From positions 4,256,501 to 4,320,500 of the forward strand of contig NC_092323.1 of NCBI RefSeq assembly GCF_036785885.1: DNA of 64,000 nt, in the 5' to 3' direction. Origin of the DNA: Coffea arabica. Its lineage: Eukaryota; Streptophyta; Magnoliopsida; Gentianales; Rubiaceae. The translations under genes and the position numbers were made by a program. Below, one piece after another: positions 11,091 to 24,440 of the stretch (positions are counted from its first letter, which is position 1; every line of letters starts with the position of its first letter). Below the pieces are notes generated by a model that made no database searches, was not told where the DNA came from, and saw only the letters and a list, made by a program, of their open reading frames with translations.

Positions 11091-14000
11091 GGATCCGTTG
11101 ATGATGATCCAACTTAATTCAATTCTTCCACGAATTATGAGCCTCGAAATACTTACGATTTCCCTTTTTTTTTTTGTGTAAATGTGGTTATGTAGTGAAA
11201 CTAGCTACAAGAGTTCAGATGAATGGACCCAAAATCTAACCACTCCAGCGACAAGATTGTCATGGCTAAATGATCCATCATTTTTCATGTACTAGTATTT
11301 AAAGACTTCTGCTGTCAAGGTCATTGGACGGATGATGACTAAACCGCATCATCTAGCCCAGGCTGTAATAGTGCAATTAAGCATGATATCTGTCGAAGGA
11401 AATCTCACAACTTCCTTAGAGATTTCGCTTTTAAGGAAACTACTGGCGTTTTAATTGGTTCACTCTTTTTTGACGCCAATAACAGACACAGATATGACTT
11501 TTCCGGCCGCCACATTAAACACATTGTCAAGAATTGCCTGCCTCTCGCCGGCCACTACTTAATGCTGCCTGCCCTGTTTGTCGCCATTTTCCTGCATGCC
11601 TTCGTCCCAGCAACTCCCACTATTTAGTACAGTACACTACTATTGTCATCACCATTTCCTGTATGCGCATAAGTTTGTTCACCTGAAGACTTTTTTTTTT
11701 TTTTTTTTTTGGGGGGGTGTGGGGTGTAGATATAGCATGAGTTCTTGGAGCAGTTAAAGAAGAATAAAAATTTTTCGAAGTGAAATCCGACTTTGACCTC
11801 AAAATAAAAGTAGAAAAAAAAAAGCTCCAAAAGTCTGATTTCAATTATGAGTACAAATTTGATGGCATGGCACTGAAGTATGGAGAAGTCCAGAAAATAT
11901 ACTTTATAATTTTGAGTCGCGAAGAAAATCTGGAGCTTGGGCAAAAACATACAATGCATTGTATTGAATCGGAGCTTCAATTATTGGTCGAACGTATGAT
12001 GGCGTTTGAATGGAATAATCAATAATCAGTACTACTACATGATATCTATTAAATAGTACTACTAGCTGTTATCTAGTCAAAACACGGCAGGAAAAGAAAC
12101 ATTTTGATGCATGAACGATTCCGCGGGATGCCAAATCGGAATGATCCCAAGGGAATTTGACAGATTAACTGCAAATGGAACATGGGGTGCGCTGCTGCAT
12201 GTTCCGCTGCTTGGGTGGGATTATGATTTTTATGCTTATATCAGCTCAGCTGCCTCACTACACCATCCATTCATTACAAGTTGAATTTCTGTCCCACGCA
12301 CCATTGTGTCTTGAGAATCATTAAACAAGTCTTGTTGATTTAATTAGCTTAATTCATTGAAAACCAAACCTTATCGCCTTAATTTGCAATTACCATTGCA
12401 TTGATTGACAAATAATACTATATATTTCTCTTTGATTCGAGTTACTAATTAGTGCAAAACTTCTCTATCTTCCTCCTCCTCCTTTGCCCCTCTTTTTTTC
12501 TCGCGAGTTCTGTCGATAATAATAATATACTCCTAGCTTGTGCGATGTGATCGATTTTCATGTGTGTGCAAAGAAAATTAGTTCATTAGAAATTAAGTGA
12601 GAGTGCCAACACTATTCTAAATACTCGAGAATGTTTCCGTGTAGTATTTATTAGGAGGCCAACACTATTTAAAAACTCATTTATTATTTGGGTTCGGATG
12701 TTCTTTTTTTTTTTTGGTACTACTCACCATAATATTATCGCGATATTACAATTCAACATTATAATTCAATTATTTATCAAATAGATACGCCTTAATCAAT
12801 TCAACAACTTAATTAATACTTTCAGTACTTAATCTCAAAATTTCAGATTTCAATCTTTTCAAATGTACCCTAATTGAAGATGATTAAACTAATAACAATA
12901 ATAAGAATAAGAATAGATTGACAGCGATGCTTGAGAGATATGAAGAAGAAAGCTAGGTGGGAGAGGAGGTTGGAACTTGGAAGGAAGCTGCAAGATCACG
13001 TGGATAAAGTAAAGAGAGTGCATGAGGGTTGCCTGAATTCCATGAGGCCCGAGAGTGCCCAACTAACCAATCTTAATCATCCACCCCCAATACTATGTTC
13101 CAAGAAGCTCTCTCCAGCCTCTGCCCCATCGGTCCACCATAATTGCCACATGATGTTCCCTCCACTCTTTCCCCACCAAATCCAACATGGGCTGCCTCCT
13201 CCTTCCCAACTTCTCCTCCTGCCCTCCCCCCCCCCCCCCCCCCCCAAGTCAATTCAGTAAACACACGATGCTACTAATTGACAGCAGCGATAAATATTTA
13301 GTCAAAATTATCTCCAGAGTGATGGCTAAAGAAAGTGATTGAAAAGCAGGGTCTGGTCAGATTCTTGCTTCGTCATACAAGAAATAATTAAGCTATTCAA
13401 TCTCTGACTCCTCTCTTCTGCTATCATGTCAAAGAAAATGCTTCACAACAACAATAATGGAGCCAGTACATAGCGTGATGATGGTGTTCCTTGAAGTTTT
13501 AGCTAAACTGCTGCATAAGTCGGGGTGATTCCGTCTTGATTCTTATGACTTTCAATCACATGACAATGAAGGAAGAGCATGAAAGGTTCATAGATCTAAA
13601 GCTTGCAGTCAAGCTTTAGTAACCTACTACTGGGAATTGCTTAATTTATGTCGGTGAAGAAGCTTAATAATTAAGTATGGTACCCCTAGTCCGGATTTGC
13701 TGTTATTGAGCAAAAAAGCAGGCATATGATAAGTGAGTCGAGTCTAATTTGTACGCAACAAGTACAGAATCAAAATTAAGCAGCATCCTTAATGGTCAGA
13801 TGAGTCTCAGGCACGCACAAACAACTTTTTGTCAACTCCACTAGTAGTAGTACTACTACTACACTACTATTTTCGTTGAAAAGTGCCACTAGACCATGAT
13901 CACCTTTTGCTTCTTCTCTCTCATGATTGACATTTCCAAAAATAACCAAAAAAAAAAAATTAATGCAGAAGATAGAGAAAGATTAATTTAAAATGAGCTT

Positions 14001-15402
14001 TTAGCTAAGCTAAAATCTTATTTGACATGTGATGTGGAATACTTTTTTTTTTTTTTTAACACAGGGAATATCTCAACTTTGCTAGATTAATATATCTGTG
14101 TCTGTGCACCTCGCCCCTCAAGAATACACAAGCGATAGAGAAATAACTCGAGCACACGATTTGAAAAATCTAATTAAACTATCCCAAAACCATCCGAACT
14201 AACCCGAAGCGGCGTATGTGACGTGGAATAGTATAAAATAAAAAATGGAGTGGGCAATTGGAAGGAAGTCCATTACAAATTCAGACAATCAATCAAGTTG
14301 CCAGATCATCGGAATCAGAAGTCACCCACTGGGCACGTGCCAAGTCGGTTGGCGGGCGCACGGCCCCTCGCATCATCAATTCCTAGGCGATTTCATATGA
14401 ATCGCATAATCAATGGGCTTCTCCGGGATCTCAACTTTCATTAATTATTGTCATTAGCCAGCAGTAACGCCTTCTTGTACTCTGGATGATTATCAGCACC
14501 TAATTCTAGTTCACAACAGAATGAGCAGGCAACTGCTCATCCAATAAAATAAATATAGGGTCTTGATTATTTTTTTTTTTCTTTTGATATAATAAATATA
14601 GGGTCTTGATTCTTGAATTACTTATAATACGGTCTGGTCTAACTCTAACCTTAGTTTAATACAAGTATTCTAGTACTACTCCTATTACTTACGCCTGCTC
14701 ACACGTGTAGCCCATTGGCTACGAACACATCCCAAAGCTGTTGCAAGATCTCTCAGATTCTCAACCCAATGCGCGGCTTCTGGCATATGAGTCGAATGGG
14801 TATATACTGCCCTTGATTGATGGACAGTTACTTGCATGGTTCTTTCTCTCTTTCTCTCTGATTAGTGACAGCAGCATGTGAAATCTGAGAATGCAGACAG
14901 AGAGAGATGGAGCGTCCAATGGATTTGGAGGGATATGAGGTGTCTGTAAGGTTGGCGTCAGTACCTACTACTAGGGAGTCCTTTGCCCAACACCAACGCA
15001 CACCAAGATAGAGAAAGAAAATGATTACGAACAGACACAATGATGATATGGGAATGACTAAGTCATGGCCCAGTACACACATACAACCCTGCTCTCTGTG
15101 CATTTGTGTCCTCAAATATTTATTTTTGGGCTGGTCGACTTCTTTCTGTGTCCCCCTCTGAATTACTATTTGGTAATCAGCTGATATTTGCAGTAATTGT
15201 TGAGAGTGCAAAATCTTGAAATTGGGAATAGAAATGTAGATCGAGATCGAGCCACCACGAAGAAATCGAATTATACCAATTGGCCAGAAAGGCCAAATTA
15301 GCCAAAGTGGCCTCGTTGTTGTTCATTCAATTTGGCCGTGGTCTTATCTCTCTAGCTGAAACTGACTGATTATCATCAGCCTATCCAAGATATGTTCTGG
15401 AA

Positions 15403-15760
15403 TAGGGTTGTTCACCAATTGAGCCGCTAGCGATCAAATGATCGAGCCCGAGCTAATTAAGTCGAACACGAGTTCAAAAATATTAAGCTCGTTGCTTCGC
15501 GAGCTCGATTTTATATATATTTTTTTATTTTTTATTTTAATAGTAAAATTACATATATATATCTATAATATTTTATTATTTGTTAAAAAATTATTATTTT
15601 ATTCATTTTTAAAAATAAAATAATTATTATTTTTTTATTTTTTAAGCTCGAGCTCGACTCGAATTTGAGTCGAGCTCGAGTTCGAGCTTCATAAGATTAA
15701 TTGGAGGTTCGATTCGATTAGGCCAAAACTCGACTCGACTCGGTTCGTTTGCACCCCTAT
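15403..15760. mobile_element. hAT-type MITE
   Basis: The element begins TAGGGTTGTTCACC and ends TTTGCACCCCTA, which are imperfect inverted repeats. It is flanked by an eight-base target duplication, TTCTGGAA on the left (15395-15402) and TTCTGGAG on the right (15761-15768). An 8-bp duplication and TAGGG-type ends fit the hAT superfamily. The inside is rich in GAGCTCGAGCTCGACTCGA, able to form hairpins, with an A/T-rich centre. No transposase is present. Confidence 0.78.
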
Positions 15761-16126
15761 TCTGGAGACATGTCTCCTATATTTATTGTCATCCCTGCCA
15801 ATATAATTGCATTGCGTCTTTATGATTCTCAATTATATTAATTGGACTACTTTTATCCGTTCGACAACTTCGCCTAACATTACAAATCAAGCACCTCGAG
15901 TCGAGCTCGAGTTCGAGCTTCATAAGATTAATTGGAGGTTCGATTCGATTAGGCCAAAACTCGACTCGACTCGGCTCATTTGCACCCCTATTCTGGAGAC
16001 ATGTCTCCTATATTTATTGTCATCCCTGCCAATATAATTGCATTGCGTCTTTATGATTCTCAATTATATTAATTGGATTACTTTTATCCGTTCGACAACT
16101 TCGCCTAACATTACAAATCAAGCACC
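15667..16126. repeat. Tandem duplication (231-bp period) of MITE right end plus flank
   Basis: Positions 15667-15895 and 15898-16126 are nearly identical at an offset of 231 bases; I count only about three or four mismatches. Each copy starts in the GAGTCGAGCTCGAG part of the hAT-type MITE, crosses its right end and target duplication, and runs about 130 bases into unique flank ending AATCAAGCACC. The high identity means the duplication is much younger than the MITE insertion. Confidence 0.93.
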
Positions 16127-17101
16127 GCTCATAATTGAATTCCGACTAAAGGAAAAAAAAAGGTCCTAATAATTGAGTATCGAAGAGTCCACACACAAGT
16201 GCAACCATGCCATGCCTGTTGATTTTTTAGCAAACGTATTAGTAGAGCATTTGAACACTCCTTGTACTTATATAGGCTTTCATTCCTAGTCTTTATGGTA
16301 GGAGTAATTGTTATTCTTCTGGGGCCGCTCTACTATTGCCGCTACTGTGTACGGAGGAGGAAATAATGGATTCAAGAGAATACTTGATTGTATAGAAGCG
16401 ACGAATCAATGTCTCTATGGATATGTGATTTCAATCTTGGCCTGGAATTCTGCCATACCATCACGGGCATCCCAACAGCGCCTAGTTACATGAAACCATA
16501 AAACAAATGGCAAAAAAAAAAAAAGTTGCTTCCATTATATTTTGATTAATGAAACATCAAGGCACAAAATTGTAGAAGTGTGGCACCAAATGGACATACT
16601 AGACATGGAAAGATACTTGGAATTAAAATGCTTTCACAATACCCAAGTCAGATCGTGCACACACTTGCTACAACAGAAAGCAAATTTCAATGGCTAACAA
16701 CAGTGGTGCATGAAGGTCAAGACTGGACACTTCTACTAGGACATCCAGCATTAAGAGCAAAATCTTCAACCATCACCAAAATATCAAAATTATGAAGCTG
16801 TATGGCAATATCCAAAAATTTCAATACAACAATAGAAGTTACAACACCAATGGCTAAATACCAAGATCCACTACTTTCACTGCTACGCCTAATTCTTGGG
16901 TATGACCACCCACAAGCAAAAACGTTCAGGTGGCGAGCTGGTAAAAATTTTTGTTGACTATTGAGCTCAATTAAACTCTATTGTGTGTTATTGACAAAAA
17001 AAAAATCATCACCTTATGCAAGTTTATACCATGGTTTCTCCCCTTAAAACAGAAATCAAATTAATTGCCAAAACTCACTTGAGCAACACCAAAGGGCAGC
17101 T

Positions 17102-19623
17102 TCATACGTAAGAAAATGACAAAGGATCAGTATCTCTGATAGATTGCCCAGACAGCCTGTGGAGCACTCTGGAGTAGAAGCCCCATAAGGAGCTAGTTTC
17201 ATCAATAGCTTTTTGACCAAATGGATGCTGCTCAATGTGCTTCGGTATATGTTCAGTTAGTGCCAAGCCTTCCAAATAAACTCGAAGATCACCTCCAGGT
17301 CCTGCATTGTGTTGCATATTTCTCTAGTAAATTTGATAAGAATAAATAATACAGGGGAGAAAAACCACAAAAAAGGCTATACCCAGAGATGATTCAACAA
17401 ACATAGGGAAGAAAAACACAGAAACTTGGTGAAAGGTACATACCTAGAGAATTATCACTTGTGTCTCTGTAGCAGTAAGAATGAGGAAATATCCCAGTAT
17501 GAATCTACCCAACATGGTTATAAAAATTTAGTGCAAAACAAAGAAACTACAAAACTTGCAATAACATCAAAATGGCATCAATGTCTCACAGGATTGAGCA
17601 AGGCCTTGTATGGAGAATCATCCACCAGTAAAGTATTTGATTCATCATAATCTCCTTTCTCCCAAGGAAGATCAGGGTAATCTTTTTCCCATAGCTTTCT
17701 CAACTCTTTGCAAACCAATGGCTTATGCCTATTTTCTAGTGTTCTGAACCCTGTATCAGTGCACTGGTACATATCCTGCAATCACATTAAATCCCAGTTT
17801 ATGAGGTTCAAAAAGAAACCGCAATCAAGGGTTCAACAGCAGCATGACAACAGAATCAGCTTGTTGAAAGCTGTGAAATCAGTATACTGGTACGAAATGC
17901 AATACTTTCTCTTACAGGTAAACGCGAATGCATGTATTTTCATAGAAGTGTAGGCTAAGTTTCAATTTTTTCAATTCCAATGAGATCAGTGTTACACTGA
18001 GATAAACTGAGTAAATATCCACGAAAAGCTTCTCTTTAAACTCTATCAGCAATATCTAGGAATCATCACAAGACTGCACAAATTAGAAGTAAATAAAAGA
18101 TTAAAGTAAAACTAAATGAGATCACGAAAGAGGGCAACCTGTTATCATGACCGACTTTTATCATATGTACCCTTGTATAGCAGCTAGATAATGACTGACA
18201 CAGTTGCTAACAAGCAGAACTACAAGTAAAAATGAGGAAAGCTTAAGCAAGGCATAAAAGCAGCTTCTTGGGCCCAACTACAGACAGAAAAAAGAGGCAA
18301 GGCTATCACTTCTTATTTATTTTTTTGGATTCTTGTTATTTCCTTCTTGTTTCTTTAACTCATTCTTTCTAGGTTGTTACACAAACTGTTTGTTTATATA
18401 ACTTTCACTCTCCTCTACAGATTTTTTTTCTTAAAATTGACAAGCCGTGCGCGGGCTGAAATTAAAACTTTGGCCTCAAGGATCAAAACACCTCCCTTTA
18501 CCATAAACACATCACATTTCTTTAAAGTCAGACATTTTTTGGGGTGAAACGAAACAGCTGGATTTAAAAAGGGCAAGGGCTCTTACCCAACAAAATAGCA
18601 ACTTATGCTTCAGATCTCCCAACAAGTAGTCAACCACTCTATCAATGATCCTCCTGCATATTATCCAAAAGTTAGTGCTCAGAAAATAACCGGAAAAAGA
18701 TGCATGTGGGAAGGGGGAGAACACTTACTTAGACCTTGAGGACCAAATTCCAACATCAAATCTCTCACAGCAAAACTTCAGAAAATCATAATAAAAAGGT
18801 CTCTTAAAAACTGCAGTAGCAAAAGAGAGAGCTCGTCAGATTTCAACCAATCTTCTGCTCCTCTATTTGGCTAAGGGATGCTTTTTCTGGGCAGCAAAAA
18901 TAATTTGTAATTCTCACTTGCTCGTCCTGAGATGTGTGTGTCTGCTTTACAGTCCAGTGGCGGAGGCATGACTATATCTGCAAGTAGCCCATTTATATCA
19001 AGAATGAGGAGTTTTCTTCTTGAACATACTGGTGATCTTGCTGCCATGTGGCGTGGAACAACCAGTACATTGAGTCCTCCATTGGCAACATTGGAGAGAT
19101 ATTCTGCATTGTTCGCACACTGTAAGGGAGGTATTACTGATTCTTTTGTCATAGAAATCCCAGGCTCTTGATCTGTAGTCATTATTCGGTTTATTGTACC
19201 ATTGGTTGGTTGATTACATGCATCAGCCAAACTCAGATTTGATAAGATATCTGCATGATCCATGCCTTGGGGTCCATAAACACCATCAACCTTTTTTGTT
19301 GCCTTCTGTTTCTTCTTTTTCTTTCTCGTGCACACAGACTTCTCCAAAGGATCTGTGGTCGACACACTATCTGGCTTTTGGGGTTCCTGAGTCAGTTTGG
19401 GAGTTGAATCCACATCCAAATTGGCATCTGGCTTACTACCCTCAGCTTTTGTGCTAATGTGTCCATCCACATTCTGATCCACTTGACCCGCATTTTGTAC
19501 TACTTCAATATCAGTAGCCTGTCCCTTCCCCCGTTTTCTCCTCCTCCTCCTCCTCTTCTTTTTTGACTCTAGGTTGACTTCAGCAAGAGTTACACCTGAG
19601 CTTGTGTCCATCGAGGCTGGCAT
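17102..19623 (-). CDS. FCP1/NIF-domain HAD phosphatase-like protein
   Basis: This belongs to a plant group of the FCP1-homology HAD family, whose canonical members dephosphorylate proteins such as the RNA polymerase II tail. Six exons fit: 19623-18918, 18810-18729, 18653-18587, 17775-17590, 17504-17444 and 17301-17102, giving 433 residues. The N-terminus is lysine/arginine-rich (KKKRRRRRRKRGKG, KKKKKQK), suggesting nuclear or nucleolar localisation. HAD motif I is KLLILDINGLL (Asp209), motif II lies in GIWSSRSK, and the last motif is LLVDDSPYKAL. The usual second aspartate of DxDx(T/V) is Asn211 here. The start is the ATG at 19623 (MPASMD); the open frame continues upstream without another ATG. 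The 5' leader is probably split by an intron between about 19760 and 20640. Substrate unknown. Confidence 0.88.
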
Positions 19624-21061
19624 GATCGTTGTGTCCACACAATACAACACCTTTAAGATTGTTTGTAGCCTCTGATTCCCAAACAAGAGGCCGACTACCA
19701 ATTTATCTGGTCGTGTGATATGGTATGTTTACACATCACATCCACTTCCTGTTTTGCGCTGAAAAAGCACAATAATTTGAATTCAAAATCAATCTAAAAT
19801 GAAAGATATGTGATGATTATGTATTCCAACAAGCTAAAGTACTCTCAAGGATGAGACAAGGAACGATAATCAGAAGCATAAAGAAATAGAAACCAACTCT
19901 ATAACCACACTAGACAATATTGAATGAGAAAGACCTCAATATCAGTATTAAGACCTGGGCAGGAGCTGAATTTTTGCATGAATCTTTCCCAAAAAATTCC
20001 AGTTAGATCTGGTGACATGATGTCCTTAATATTAACGTCGAAGACGACGCTATCGATATCAAATACACTATTGAATTGACATATTTTGGGCTAAATATAG
20101 ACTAGTCAAGGTTGACAGCGTCTAAATTCACTGACGCATGGAACACAACAATTAGTAGCAGTAACGAAGAACTTGATTTCACGTACTGAATAAGAATTTC
20201 ATCACAGGACATATTCTCGTGATGCAATAAACCAGGATTACGTAGTCAACAACAAAATTACCAACACCCAGCTTTAACGATTCTTTTCCAATTGTAAATC
20301 AGGCAAATTTTATATAACGGTTGCAAATTACAGATATAACAGGGGATTCTATAATCTACACGCGCGCGCGCGCATGTCAATATATATACACGTTCGTATG
20401 CATACTTCATTATAGACGTAAACTTTGCACGTTGTAGCAGGTTTTGAGAAACGACCAAGATGAAGCTCGGTTATTTTATCCGACTTCAGCCTGGAAAGAT
20501 TGTGTTAGGAAATTACAGCAAATCCAAAGTCTTTAGCATCTGCTATTACGATTTACGAGTATACAACATAAGCCGCTGGAGTAAATAGGAAGAAAGAGAA
20601 AGAAGAAGAGATCGATATTGGTTTGAAACGGACCTGTGGGCTGGGTGCCCGGAAAAGTTGGGCGTCGGCGGCTTGGACTGTAGGGATTCAGTTATTCAAC
20701 AAGAAGATGGAGAAGCGCGTCGCAGGTTAGTACAACGTGTTTCGTACTCAAAAAAATTTTAGGTTCCCTGAGTTGAGTGGGGTGGTTTTGAAGGACAAAA
20801 AGGAAAAGAAGTTGGACTTAGATTAGAAGAGATCATGAGAATGAACCGGGGAGGCAGTTAAGTATATTCCCAATAGAATATGGACTGTCAAGGCCGCTAA
20901 GGTAATATGCCTATTGTATGTAGTACACAACACAAACAAACAAGTTTTACTTTTATCAGAAAACAAACCAAACCAAAAAAAAAAAGATAGATAGAAACAT
21001 TTTCATGCTTTTTTCATTGTTTCTATTTTACTCTTTTATACTGTACTTCTAGTATATTTTA

Positions 21062-21190
21062 GTGTTTGGATTGCATTTTTCAGGATTTTTTTGTAAAAAA
21101 ATTACTGTAGCGATTTGATGTATGTGAGAAAAAAAGATAATAGGAAAATGTGATCACGGAAAATGACGCAATTTTTCCGCGAAAAATGGC
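21062..21190 (+). mobile_element. MITE, family B copy 1 (TGTTTGGATTGCATTTT type), right end decayed
   Basis: It starts GTGTTTGGATTGCATTTTTC and carries the family core ATTACTGTAGCGATTTGATG, ATGTGAG and GTGATCACGGAAAATGACG. It is closely similar to 26198-26342 and, inverted, to 27661-27809. The right terminal repeat is poorly kept. Non-autonomous. Confidence 0.7.
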
Positions 21191-21417
21191 TTCATAACAA
21201 CAATTTATTTTTTGCATTATCTATTCTTTCTTTTTTTAAAAAAAAAATTCTAGTGGTTGTACAAACTAAAAGAGAATTGATTGCACCGATTTATAACTGC
21301 ACTGCAAGAAAGCATTTGCATTCATTTGCGGTGACAATAGATGAATCTGAGTTATTGGCTACCACAACCAATTTTGGTTTTGCTAACAACTTGTTCGAAA
21401 AATAATTTGTCAACTTC

Positions 21418-21420
<3 letters not shown>

Positions 21421-21453
<33 letters not shown>
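21421..21453. repeat. TA dinucleotide microsatellite
   Basis: About 16 uninterrupted AT/TA units, likely polymorphic in length. Confidence 0.95.
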
Positions 21454-21456
<3 letters not shown>

Positions 21457-23602
21457 AACCTACTCCAATTTCAACCTAGTAAAAACTATTTGACTCAACG
21501 ACTTGGGGAAAAAGACAAATTTATATGAAAAACAATCAGACACGACCATCTAAAATTTGGAAGAGAGTTGATGTAGGCCCATTTCCAAAACAAGGCCGTG
21601 TTCTAATTAGGCTCAAGCTTAAATTTGACTTAAACAAGGCCACATTAAGTTCTGGAAAAGGGTGCAGCCCATAACTTATTGAAACCGGATTCAAACAAAC
21701 ATTTTCAATTTGGTGGCGTAGAGATATGTCATGTTGAGAAACTGCAGAGTAATAATAAGGTGCAGCTTTGCAGAAGAAGTGCACGTGTAGTTAATCGTAA
21801 GGGTAAGCAAGAAGAGAAAAGCAAGAGAGGCTAAGCAAAGTTCCACGAGGAGTCCACTACGGGAATGAACGTGAGAGAATAATGAACGGTGGTTGATGCA
21901 TCTCTCTGTCTTGCTGAGTGGTCCACTCCTGCAGAAGGCAAATCACCAAAAATGGTGGTGGTCCAGTCCATTCCTTTCCTCCGACCACCTACCTAGATCA
22001 TGCAGCAGTTGATCGTTTCAAAAAATGGGGAAAAAAAAAAAAAAGAGACGAGGGGTTAGGGTTGGACCTCTGTTCAAACAGAGAAAAGTGATAAAAAAAA
22101 AAAAAAAAAAAAAAAGGTCGACGTTGGTGCTCACTGATTAGCTACTACTCCCAAATAAAATCATGTTTGTTTGGGAATCGTCTGATTAATTAGTCATTAG
22201 TAATGTGCACTCTTAGCAAAATATTCACACGAAAAATCCTCCAGGTCAAGCCAACGTGAAAAATATATCCCATGTAGATTGCGAGTTTTTTTTTTTAAAA
22301 AAAAAAAAGAAATTACAGTGTGACGTTGTATGTGACAATATAGAACTAATTAAAAAAAATTGCATTAACACGAACATTAAACTCTCAATCAAAACGGAGT
22401 CCTGAAAAATATGCTACGGAGATGTCTGTATGAAGATACGTCCCGGTCACTTCGCATAACACATACATCTCCAATCACAACCGGCCGCGCCTGAGAATTC
22501 CGAAGGTGCCACGTTTTTTCCTTGAAAAAGAGAAAAAAGTTTTCCTAGGATCAAGTGCAGGAATCCAAGCACGGCCGTCGTGGATGCACATGATTGATGG
22601 CCTTTTCTTAGCAGCAGTAATTTAGTAGTACTAATTATCAAGTGATGCGAATACGTACGCATTAAAATTTTGGAAATGCCATAGTATAATAGTACTAATA
22701 AAAGCCAATTGGGTGGACGCCCCGTTGCTGAGGATCTCTGTCAGCCATCCGGACGGATTGATTTAGAAAGATTTGCTGCTAAACTAACCGAAAGCGGCGG
22801 AGTTCAATTCGTGTACGGAGGTGCAACATGTGGCATGGGCTCAAAACTCAAAACTCAAAAGTAGAGTTGAAAACATATATTTAAATAGTGAAAGTAAAAA
22901 TAATCATCAGTAGGTATAGGTACCTCATGCCAATTGCCAAGCCATCCTCTCGTATCATATGAGCATTTAAAAGTAGGAAACTAAAAACCACTACTGTCCA
23001 CCTTCCCTTAAGTATGCGTGTGGTATGTGGATTAATTGGCTAGACAAGAAAAGTGTCGCCAGACTAGTCAAATTTATTGGAAGCAAAGAAACATGGCCTC
23101 CAAATTCAGGAAGCTTTAGCACTTTTCTATACGGTGGCTGCCTCTCTATACACTCCACCGTATGGGACCATGCATGACGTGATGTGCATCCTGCGGCCGC
23201 CTTCGCTTACCTGCTCCGAGGAATATTATGCTTCCCATCTCAAAGAGGGACCCAAAAAAATGAAAACGACGGGGAGGCCGGGGTTGGCGTGGCGCGGCAC
23301 ATTGATTGGGTCGACTTGCTTGTTTATTGGCCATCCCAAAGTTACCACTTCCTCTAGGCTCAGAAAAAAAATAAGTTACCACTTCCTCTTTGTGGGCTAC
23401 GCTAGTATGTGTTCCTCTTATGAAAAATGGCTTTGATAATTTGTTACGGTTTTGACATACATCAAGGTGGTATGTGTTCTAAACATTTTAAAAAAAGGTC
23501 GTATGTGTTCTCCTATTCAATATCCATTAAAAGTTAATGAATCATGAAAAATACGTGTCATTCACATTGAGTGCAACAAAATTTCTAAATCCTTGTATTT
23601 TA

Positions 23603-24004
23603 CTTCCTCCGTCCCATTCTGATAGTCTTAATTTTTTTCTCACATAATTTAATTTTTAAAAAAAATTAGTTAACTTTATTCAAAAAATAAATATAATCTA
23701 ATGTTTTTCTAAAATACCTTTACATTAATATTAATAGTACCACTAATCACTATACTTTAACATTAATTATAACAACAATAATGATGGTATATTGCACCGT
23801 TCAAGACATATATTAAAGCAGTTATTGATGAAAATGTTGGTTGTATTAAATAAGATATATTATATTTATTGATAATGAAGTATATTAAATAAGGGTATTT
23901 TAAAAAAATAAAAAAATTATTATATATTTTTAATTGAAACGTGACCTATAATTTGAGATGAATGAAAAGAAAAAATAACGCTATCAAAAGTTGGACGGAG
24001 GAAG
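23603..24004. mobile_element. Stowaway-like (Tc1/mariner) MITE
   Basis: The ends are CTTCCTCCGTCCCATTC on the left and GTTGGACGGAGGAAG on the right, inverted and flanked by TA on both sides (23601-23602 and 24005-24006). The CTCCCTCCGTCCC-type terminus with a TA target duplication is the mark of plant Stowaway elements. The inside is very AT-rich and non-coding. Confidence 0.85.
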
Positions 24005-24147
24005 TACGTGTTTTTTCTGACTTAAGTCTCATCTCACCTTCTTGGCTTCTTACGGTGTTTGGTTTTTGTTCAAATGCTCGTGACTTCTTCAAACGTCAGC
24101 TAAGTGACCAGAAAGTCAGAAGCAGCAAAACAAGGGAGACTTTATCA

Positions 24148-24305
24148 ATGGGTGAATTTTTTATACACAAACGGTATATACACTATCATGATTTGGGATA
24201 TATGATACACATGTAAAATTTAGATTTCAAATTCAAATTCGAATTATGTCTTGTGAATCTTATGATGAAAGTATATACACTTTTAATGTATAAAAGATTA
24301 ATCCT
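24148..24305. repeat. Dispersed hairpin repeat, copy 1
   Basis: A short non-coding repeat with partly inverted ends, ATTTTTTATACACAAACGGT on the left and TATACACTTTTAATGTATAA on the right. The middle reads TTCAAATTCAAATTCGAATT. A second copy with the same order of motifs lies at 42618-42778. It is probably a MITE, but I could not fix target duplications. Confidence 0.6.
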
Positions 24306-24440
24306 TTATCAATAAATAAAAGTCATTGCGCGCACGATTTTGTGCAAATTTTTTGGTTGTTTGTCAACCATAACCGTAAGTTTGTACAGAGGTAAATAGT
24401 ACGTCACGCAACTCTTTGGTAGAGACGGGATCCCTCTAGT

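Larger units (their letters stand above)
8214..17101. other. Long intergenic region
   Basis: The first 700 bases probably hold the 5' leader and promoter of the LONGIFOLIA-like gene. Beyond that I see no supportable gene. Contents include a CCCAT tandem run at 9385-9408, several poly-A or poly-T runs (10020, 10470, 10570, 11692-11710, 14044-14058), a SINE-like element near 10870-11090, a C-run at 13227-13245 and a MITE with a tandem duplication at 15403-16126. The 109-codon frame at 12931-13260 ends in a low-complexity proline run produced by that C-tract and matches no family I know. The 127-codon minus frame at 14828-15211 is likewise unsupported. Confidence 0.6.

Noticed and set aside
14828-15211. 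127-codon minus frame with one hydrophobic segment
   Set aside because: Isolated, no recognisable domain, simple-sequence ends; likely chance in AT-rich DNA.
15490-15650. AT-rich stretch with long open frame (15438-15623)
   Set aside because: It is the AT-rich core of the hAT-type MITE, not a coding region.
23077-23436. 119-codon plus frame in the MITE-rich spacer
   Set aside because: No family likeness, overlaps an unsupported frame on the other strand, and lacks clear splice or promoter context.
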